Positions 57,316 through 64,000 of a stretch of 64,000 nucleotides of DNA are shown piece after piece. The notes beneath the pieces are model-generated. The model had not been told where the DNA came from. It made no database searches and saw nothing but the letters and a program-made list of their open reading frames with translations. Every line of letters begins with the position of its first letter. Positions within the stretch are counted from its first letter, which is position 1. The stretch is from Acheta domesticus (Eukaryota > Arthropoda > Insecta > Orthoptera > Gryllidae). The stretch covers positions 175,047,282-175,111,281 of the forward strand of contig JAHLJT010000631.1 in NCBI GenBank assembly GCA_031308135.1, given 5' to 3'. The position numbers and the translations under genes were made by a program.

Positions 57316-57711
57316 GGACGGTGTTATGCATCAACGGCTAAGCGCCATTTTTGAAAAAATGAGATATGAGCGCCATCAGTTGCATTGGGCCATGTTCTAA
57401 GTGTTCGCAAAATTTTGTCGCAAAATCTGTAAAAATATACTTAAAATTAATGAAAAATGTAAACGCCATCTGTCACATCAGGGATTTTATGTTTCTCAAC
57501 AACCAGCTATAAACCTAGATCTTCGAACCTGCTGTTTTTAATTAGGTAGATAAGCGCCAGATATTCCACTCATGTTTATGTAGTTTGGCGCTTCAACGAA
57601 TTAAATGATTAAATTACAGTTTTTAGAGCTGAAAATGTAATAAAATCTTTGAACACAATTATCTCAAAACTTGTACGATGTCGCATAGCCGGTTGATGTA
57701 TAACACCATCT
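57316..57711. mobile_element. Inverted-repeat (MITE-like) element beside the SiaT exon
   Basis: The left end GGACGGTGTTATGCATCAAC matches the inverted right end AGATGGTGTTATACATCAAC. Weaker pairing continues inward (CGGCTAAGCGCCAT with CGGCTATGCGACAT) to about 45 bp in total. There is no coding capacity. The left edge sits within about 65 bp of the proposed exon boundary at 57250 and at the end of the open frame. Confidence 0.6.
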
Positions 57712-57773
57712 AATTAATGCTGTGAACGCCATATTGAAACCGAGTATACTGCTGGCCCAATACCACTTGGGTC

Positions 57774-58015
57774 TGCCGGCACAAACGTTGTAACCCTTAA
57801 AAATATAAATTTAGCGACACACGACTTTCCTCCATTATTACAATGTTTATGCGCCCCTGCGACTCGTGTCGAAATTAAAAAAGAAGAAACAAGACGCTTA
57901 ATGTACATGTTTGCCAACATAGTTTCCTACATGCCTCACTCAGACCACATACGAACTTTATGCGAGGAATTCCAGCATCCGGAAAAGTGACGGTTACAAC
58001 GTTTTTGCCGGCAGG
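57774..58015. mobile_element. Inverted-repeat element candidate
   Basis: CTGCCGGCACAAACGTTGTA at 57774 is matched by the reverse complement of the sequence ending at 58015 (CTGCCGGCAAAAACGTTGTA). The match runs 22 of 23 bases, with 196 bp between the arms. No target duplication is clear. Confidence 0.5.
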
Positions 58016-58550
58016 TATTCACTTGTACTTAAGGTGGTTTTGACTGGCCGCCGCAGTTGCTGTGTATCCGTTACTGCGTTTCTCTCCTTATTTGGCATGC
58101 GTTTTCTTTTTTTTTCTTTTTTGCAGTTCTTAGTTAGTGAATCGTGAGTAACCGGTTGTTGCTCATAGTTGAATTTGTCTCGTTGTGTCCATCATATTTG
58201 TAAATATTTATAGTTAACAAAGAGTGTTAATAGTAAGAAAGGGTTTATTATGGTGTATTTACTACTTCCTAGCCATTGTTTTCCATATTATTTTCTGGTC
58301 TATAGTTCCAACTCTTTTCCTCACTGAAATACATCTTTGTTGCTTTATTTCACAACTAGAGTAAAATACAATTGACTTTTTTCTTAAAACTTCAGTAGAG
58401 AAACACTTTTCGTGGAGGTATAGTATTCTCTGTCTATTGTGTCCTATGTGCAAGTATTTTGATTACTTGGTTTCAATAAGGTGATCGGGTCTGTTGATTG
58501 AGGCGTTCCGGTGTAGATACCGTTATCTGATGTTTTGGACGACATTGATA

Positions 58551-58553
58551 TTA

Positions 58554-58634
<81 letters not shown>

Positions 58635-58740
58635 CGTTCGTACGTTCTAGTATCTACTATAATTATTATTATTATCGTTATAATAATAATAATTATTATT
58701 ATTGATATCGTATAATTATTATTATCGTTATAATAATAAT
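58551..58740. repeat. Microsatellites (CT)n, (AT)n and ATT/AAT array
   Basis: CT repeats (about 11 units) run into AT repeats (about 27 units). After 25 bp comes a pair of 30-bp units, TATAATTATTATTATCGTTA with TAATAATAAT. Each unit is itself an inverted repeat. All apparent open frames here are repeat artefacts. Confidence 0.85.
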
Positions 58741-60478
58741 AAACACCTCTAACGTTCAAATCCACGTTGTACAAAAATTCCAAATAACAAATTATGTTAC
58801 ATGCGTCTGATTACTTCGCCAGCTGCGCTCCTTCTTTTGTAGCTTCTTTTCTGCAAAACCTCTCTTTATCCCAATGTTTGTCCTTTTCCTCTTTTTGATT
58901 GGTCCATTTCCATCGCACCACTTTCAAATGTCCTTCAACATCCGCTAAGCTACGTACTTTAATACAAAATACTATCATCTTGCTTGTGCAGCGACGTAAC
59001 ATCGTCTTTTGTCACGAGTTTCTTAAACCGTCTTTTAAACATTTTTATTGGCTAGTTGACAAACATGACAAATTATATTTTTTATTAAAATATTCTTTAC
59101 GGTAAATAAATGGTCTTCTTTCCTTCTAACATTTATGTTTAAAATGTCTACATTTTGTGCTAATTTACGGCGAGAATTTGCGTCTTCATCGTCCGTGTTT
59201 TAGAAATTTCGATACAAAAATACTCCTGAGGTATAATATACCTCAATATAGCGGTTCTCAAACTTTTTCAGGAAGATAAATATTTTTGGCAGAAACCGGT
59301 TAAATACAAGTGTTGGTTACAGCTGGTCTCACTCAAAGAAAGTACTCATTCTTGAAAAGGTGCGCTAATAGGGCCTCTTAGGTATGTAGTACAAAAGACA
59401 CGATATGTATGTAGTTAAAACTTCAGGCAGATATGCAACGCCAAGAAAGTTCCAATTGATAGATAATACAACAAAATCTGTGACTACTGCGAGTCTGTAA
59501 ACAATAATGTTAAACCAACAATTTCAGACTCTTCGTGCGGTAGCAGAATGTTCCCCACACATGAATGTTCCCCACTCACCAAGGAGTAAGTTGGGTGGAC
59601 AAGGAAGTTGAGAAAGAGCCTGGGTATTTCCTTACAAATCATATTTCTGTGAGAAAACGCGTAACAGCGAACTACAAAATGACACACAATAGCTCTGAAA
59701 ACTGTTTCTGCTTTAAAAAGTCCTTGTTCATTTCATATTCTTCAACCTTGTAGAAAAAAGGAAACAAAAACGTGTCTCATTCTTCATTTAAATTGTGGTA
59801 ACGCTAAAATATGAAGCAGGTTGTGTGGTAAGTGTGATGAGAGACTTATGCTCCTTCTTTTCTTCGAATCTTCCTGTTTTTGTCTCTCGAATGTTTGGAA
59901 TAACTTTTAAAAAATGTTTTTATTCCACATATTTCGATTTTCAGAAGTACTCCTTTCTATTCTTCTAATTTTTTTCCCGAGGCTAGTATTTTTTCAAATC
60001 AAACTTAACTGTGCATTTTTTGTGTGGTTGGTTCCAGGTTATTTGTATTTATTTCTAATGACTTTCCCTGGACTTTATAGACCGCCTACCGCGATATCTA
60101 CAGTAGGCCAATCACTGAAAGGGTGAATTGATAGGAAAGGGAGAATTGACCGTTACGAATGAGTATGAAAGTAAGCTTTTAGTTCTGATTCAGTGACGCA
60201 CCTATTCAATACACATGTATCTTCTTTGTAAATAAGGAAGACGCAGTTTAGGAATTTTTGTAGTCTAGCAAAAAATTGAGTCAAGATTTTGTCGGAACTA
60301 CGCGTATTAGAGGACACTGATACCTAAAAGTTTTTTTAAACGACTGTCAGTCCATGGGACATTCCGTCTTTTTCTAAACAACATTCGTGCCTAAACTGCA
60401 CACTGAGTTTTCAACAAAACACATATAAGTATTCCCTAAACATTCTGACTGGTGTCGCGTTCCTCATATTTGAAACGT
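58741..60478. other. Unassigned stretch upstream of SiaT exon
   Basis: No signal-anchor exon was recognised here on the minus strand. A Lys-rich minus frame at 58811-59002 shows no known motif. Confidence 0.4.
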
Positions 60479-61190
60479 ATTTTTACTTTCTCGCTACGGA
60501 GTAGAGAGAAAGCTGTGCAATGCTGCGCGAAAAAAAACTGTGAAAACTCTGTGCAGAAAAACTCTTAAGGTCCTGATAACAAGAACGAGGATAAATCCAG
60601 TTGCTAAATTTAGAAAAAAATCCTCCAACACGTGATGTAGCTAGAATCCATGTTTTGTAGTCCCTTGATAGCGAAACTTCGAATGACGGCAAAACGTCTG
60701 TCTGTCCGTCTGTGAACAACGCTAGCAGCTAAACCGTTCAGCAGATTTTTTCCAGAATTGATATTCCCCAATCGATCTGGCTTATGTTACGACCCCTTGA
60801 GTTTTAAACCGATATTTTAATTTTGGAGAGTACTTTACATGAATCACCTGCGACATTTTCCAAATTTTGTCTCCATCGTTCCAAAAAATGGCTGAAGGAT
60901 GTTTAAGAAAATGGTGCAGGTCTCATGTTATTTGAAAACCTGATTTTTCGAAAATTGCAAAAGTTCACAAAGTTTTCGGAGTCGTCCTATAACTAAAATA
61001 TCATAGATAGAGATTTTTCCCTTAATGAAATCTATTCCTTAAAGACAGTTTTTGAAATAAGGTTATGCACATTTCGAAAATTTAAGTACTTTTCGATTAA
61101 TTTCGCGTGAAAATACTAGAGAGAAAGTACGTGCTGTTTTAATACCTCTAGTTTATTTTTAAAGGGGAATTACATTAAACTCTTAGTATA
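60479..61190 (+). repeat. Family Q repeat, copy E1 (5' part)
   Basis: Starts TATTTTTACTTTCTCGC, then GAAAGCTGTGCAATGCTGCG. It includes GTCTGTCTGTCCGTCTGTGA near 60700 and the module with TTCGAAAATTGCAAAAGTTC near 60955. Similarity to copy B is lost after about 61190. Confidence 0.72.
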
Positions 61191-61799
61191 TTATTCAAAA
61201 TGGTTTCTTGTTTCTTTATTTTTTGTTGAAATAGAGCAAAGTGCGCTTATAAAAATGACTCAGGTTCGATTTATAGAAACACCTTTGAATTTTTTTAAAT
61301 TTCAAAAGTTTGCTGAAGTGAAAATAAAAGTATCAGGGAATATAGAATAACAATTGAATCGTAATTAAGTGAAGATTGTTTTGTATAGTACTGAAGGCGG
61401 GATGAACATGACAATTTTGATCGAAGAATTCAACACTCTGCATTCAGATGGAATCGTAATAATTAATTTGCTTTTTAATTTTCGTTAAAATAAATTTATA
61501 TATTCCGAGCGAATTGAAATTATTACGAAATTATATTTACTTGACCAGTTGACAATAGTATTCTACAAGCAAATAAATAATATTTACCTAATGTGATTTA
61601 TTTAACATAGAGGTATTATTTGGACACTGAAACTCAATTATCTTGACGAAACATCAGCAAATAGTTACGATTCCATTTGAATGCTAAGTTTTTAGTACTT
61701 CGATCCAGGTAATTTTTATCCCTACATCAGTTAATTAATTTGTATTAATCAGCAGTCTTCACGATAAATTGCACAGAAAATCTGCGCCTCGTAACTAAA

Positions 61800-62700
61800 G
61801 AGGAGAATTTCAACAATAAATTTTTGAAACATGAATAGTTTTCACGTAACTTTGAGTGAAATCGCGAAAAATATTAAAAAACACTTTAACTAGTTTTACT
61901 GAAAAATCCAATTTTTAAACAAAAATTCTTTTATTTTATTTTTTCTCTTCGGGACAAAATTTTCTCAACAATTTGGCAGAAAAATTCTGAAATTTCTACA
62001 ATTGCAAAAGTTCAATATTTCCGGGTCAATCCATTTTAAGTGGTCCAGAATTTAATAAATTGGTCGCTCGACCATCTCGAAAATATTTCATATTTTGTAC
62101 ATAAATTTCCTTATGTTTTGGCTGCTCAAAACCATCTTTAACGTTTTTTATTGTACCTGGTATACAAATGGCGGCCATTTTTGTTTCGCACCGTGCGCCA
62201 TTTTTCCCGTTCGCAGACATTTACTCTTTCCTACATTGCTCAGCTCTCGGTTGCTCTAGCATTTTAGAATAAAAAGCATTCAATTCAGCATACTCTGGCC
62301 TGCAAATTGAAATATTATTTACCTATTTTCTATGTTTTATGTGGGAAATATTTGCCACCAAATCTTTTATTTTTCAAAAAATTGTACAAGATCTTTTTTA
62401 AAAAATCTAAGTTTTAGAACAGATTTTGATTAAGGAAAACATCCCTTTCTTCAATTTTGTAGTTTTGACATGTTAATTTTTTCTAGTTTTATAAAATAGA
62501 GGGTTTCCCCCAGAAATGACACCAGCATCAATTTTTTACCGCCCTTTGATACATACGAGGAGAAAATTTAAAGAAAAAAATTGGAGTCTTTTTTTGAGAA
62601 GGTAATTGTTTGAAAAAATAAATGCCTATATTTCACAAAATTTCGGGAAAACTACTCGTAATTTCGAAAAATTGTACGTGACCTTATTTCCAGACCTGTC
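61800..62700 (-). repeat. Family Q related sequence, copy E2 (inverted relative to E1)
   Basis: The plus strand here reads TCTTCAATTTTGTAG near 62453 and TTGGAGTCTTTTTTTGAGAA near 62582. These are the reverse complements of family Q landmarks. E1 and E2 therefore face each other around a gap of about 600 bp. The match is weaker than for the other copies. Confidence 0.5.
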
Positions 62701-62898
62701 TTCATCACTAATAAAGTTCCAAAAGATAACTTCCAAATATATATAATCATCATAGTAATATATGATGAAACACAATCCAAAACGACGGCTCGAATTAAAG
62801 AACTACTTTATATGATTAAACTTTAAGGCTTATCAGTAATTTTTCTTCTTTTACCTAATCAGCTGTATTCAATTATTACTACCAAAATACATAATAAT

Positions 62899-63293
62899 GA
62901 AACCAATACAAAGATAGTAATTGATCTCCAAGCAAACAATGTAAGACCTAACCCGGGATATTCCAAGCAAGACGTCATAAGATTCATACATAGTAAGATG
63001 ATCCAGCAATGGGAACCGATATGCCGATGTCATAAAACTAGTAATACCTACAAATCAATCGATTTATTCCTATCACTCAACTCCGACCCCAAGATGACTA
63101 GACGCGAACAAGTTTTAATTACGCGAATCAGAACTGGTCATTCTAAAATTACACACAGGTACTTGCTGGAGAATACCTCACCACCACTATGTGATATGTG
63201 TCAAGTAAGACACATATCATTACGTCTTGTCGCAAATATGAACAAATTAGAACTTTGTATTTTAATCCAAATGAGATTGATGATATTAAAATA
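62899..63293 (+). mobile_element. LINE (I/R1/Jockey-like) ORF2 C-terminal fragment
   Basis: Plus frame: KIVIDLQANNVRPNPGYSKQ, DVIRFIHSKMIQQWEP, then MTRREQVLITRIRTGHSKIT, HRYLLENTSPPLCDMCQ. After a frameshift, SCRKYEQIRTLYFNPNEI follows. The 'RR-E-xx-L-x-R-RTGH' pattern followed by 'PP-CxxC' is typical of the region after RNase H in I-, R1- and Jockey-like LINEs. It is 5' truncated and broken, with no poly(A) tail recognised. Confidence 0.78.
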
Positions 63294-63420
63294 GTATTTT
63301 GAAATATCAATGAAATTTCTAAAATTTGCGAAGACGAGAATGTTCTACTAAAATACTACTAACATTTTAAATATTAAAATCCATTACAATAATGAAAATT
63401 TAGTAATCTAGAGTAGAAAC

Positions 63421-63505
63421 TTTGAAGTTATTACTGAGTTAGTACTAACACTGAAGTTACTACTAACTCTGAAGTTACTCTGGAGTTACTACTGAAGTTA
63501 TTAAT
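63421..63505 (+). repeat. Short minisatellite around GAAGTTACTACT
   Basis: Irregular 12-24-bp units built from TGAAGTTACTACTAACTC variants. Non-coding. Confidence 0.55.
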
Positions 63506-63575
63506 CAATTGAGTCTAGGTAAAACATTTTATATGAGATGTTGCCATTTAAATCTTTTCAAAATTCATTTCCTAG

Positions 63576-63800
63576 GTTGTTTGAGATAAAGGTCAAAGCC
63601 GATGTATTCGTTGAACCGCAGATAAAGAATATCCTGGACAGCGAATAATTCCTAAGAACGTCAGTATGTCGCGGAAGCGGTTTGGAATGGTTCCCTTGCA
63701 ACCGCACTGGGATTCCTGGGCTCATGGGCAAGACCGGAAATCGTTTGTGAGCAAACACACGTGGGCAACTACTTCATGTCTTTTGAAGAAGGCTAAAATG
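63576..63800 (+). pseudogene. Possible decayed transposon-associated coding relic
   Basis: Plus-strand pieces VKADVFVEPQIKNILDSE and, in another frame, EAVWNGSLATALGFLGSWAR recall a protein repeatedly found in arthropod mobile DNA ('GVFVGPxI...AWxxFxxVVxxFLG'). Frames are broken and the stretch is short, so the match is tentative. Confidence 0.3.
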
Positions 63801-64000
63801 AACTTCTAAACCCCGGAACTTGCCTTATCAATTACATTTGTTTATGTAATTTATCTTGGCATTTTCTTAGTATTTACCTGTTGGATTCAAGCAAAACTTA
63901 AAATTACTTAAAAATTCAAACATTAGAGGGATTACTTAAAAAGGATAGTATGAACAGTTCCATAAGAATGTTTCATGTTTATATATCCTGTAGGCAGAAC

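Noticed and set aside
56837..57354. Plus-strand frames opposite the SiaT exon
   Set aside because: Shadows of the GC-rich coding exon. The minus-strand frame carries motif L and the splice donor.
58494..58783. Ile/Tyr-rich and Arg/Glu-rich frames
   Set aside because: Pure microsatellite translation.
58811..59002. Minus frame (VRWKWTNQKEEKDKHWDKE) as a LINE tail or SiaT exon
   Set aside because: It lacks the conserved residues of LINE C-termini and has no hydrophobic anchor expected of a SiaT 5' exon.

Overview
This window is eukaryotic, and it is almost certainly from an arthropod, most likely an insect. It is AT-rich and gene-poor and crowded with decayed transposable elements. It holds one recognisable host gene with canonical GT-AG introns. 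The gene is a beta-galactoside alpha-2,6-sialyltransferase (SiaT / ST6Gal type) on the minus strand. The mix of mariner, Tc1, Ty1/copia, Ty3/gypsy, Penelope-like, LINE and tRNA-derived SINE remnants, together with multi-kilobase introns and very GC-rich exons, suggests a large-genome hemimetabolous insect. That last step is an inference, and I cannot name a species.

Host gene: four minus-strand exons (56859-57250, 42885-43084, 41039-41213, 33432-33673) splice in compatible phases. Together they encode the C-terminal catalytic part of the enzyme: the pre-motif region, motif L (split across the first intron here), motif S (split across the third intron), motif III and motif VS, ending in TGA. 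The cytoplasmic tail, signal anchor and stem are not visible and probably lie in exons beyond position 57250. The introns are 13.8, 1.7 and 7.4 kb.

The first intron carries a 6.55-kb Ty3/gypsy-like LTR retrotransposon (47172-53724, minus strand) with a 4-bp target duplication, a primer binding site, a polypurine tract, an intact gag and almost identical 1266-bp LTRs. Its pol is internally deleted: protease and the first part of RT are fused to the end of integrase. It is therefore a young, non-autonomous insertion. The third intron holds a Penelope-like element relic with a hammerhead-like sequence downstream.

Left part of the window (1-33 kb): no host exon is recognised. It has an orphan CpG-rich, GC-box-rich island (14.6-15.3 kb), several minisatellites, relics of two mariners and one Tc1 element, a 245-bp foldback element, a Ty1/copia relic with an oppositely oriented LINE tail inside it, and dispersed copies of an unclassified non-coding repeat. 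That repeat (here 'family Q') recurs at about 4.0-5.1, 8.9-10.0, 21.3-22.9, 45.4-47.0 and 60.5-62.7 kb. It has a palindromic start, a CTGTCCGTC-rich segment, three modules spaced 300 bp apart and a sharp ...CACTAG end. It is the least explained structure in the window.

Right part (57.3-64 kb): two inverted-repeat elements lie next to the SiaT exon, followed by microsatellites, an inverted pair of family Q pieces and a LINE tail. No tRNA, rRNA or CRISPR structure is convincing, apart from tRNA-derived repeat heads.
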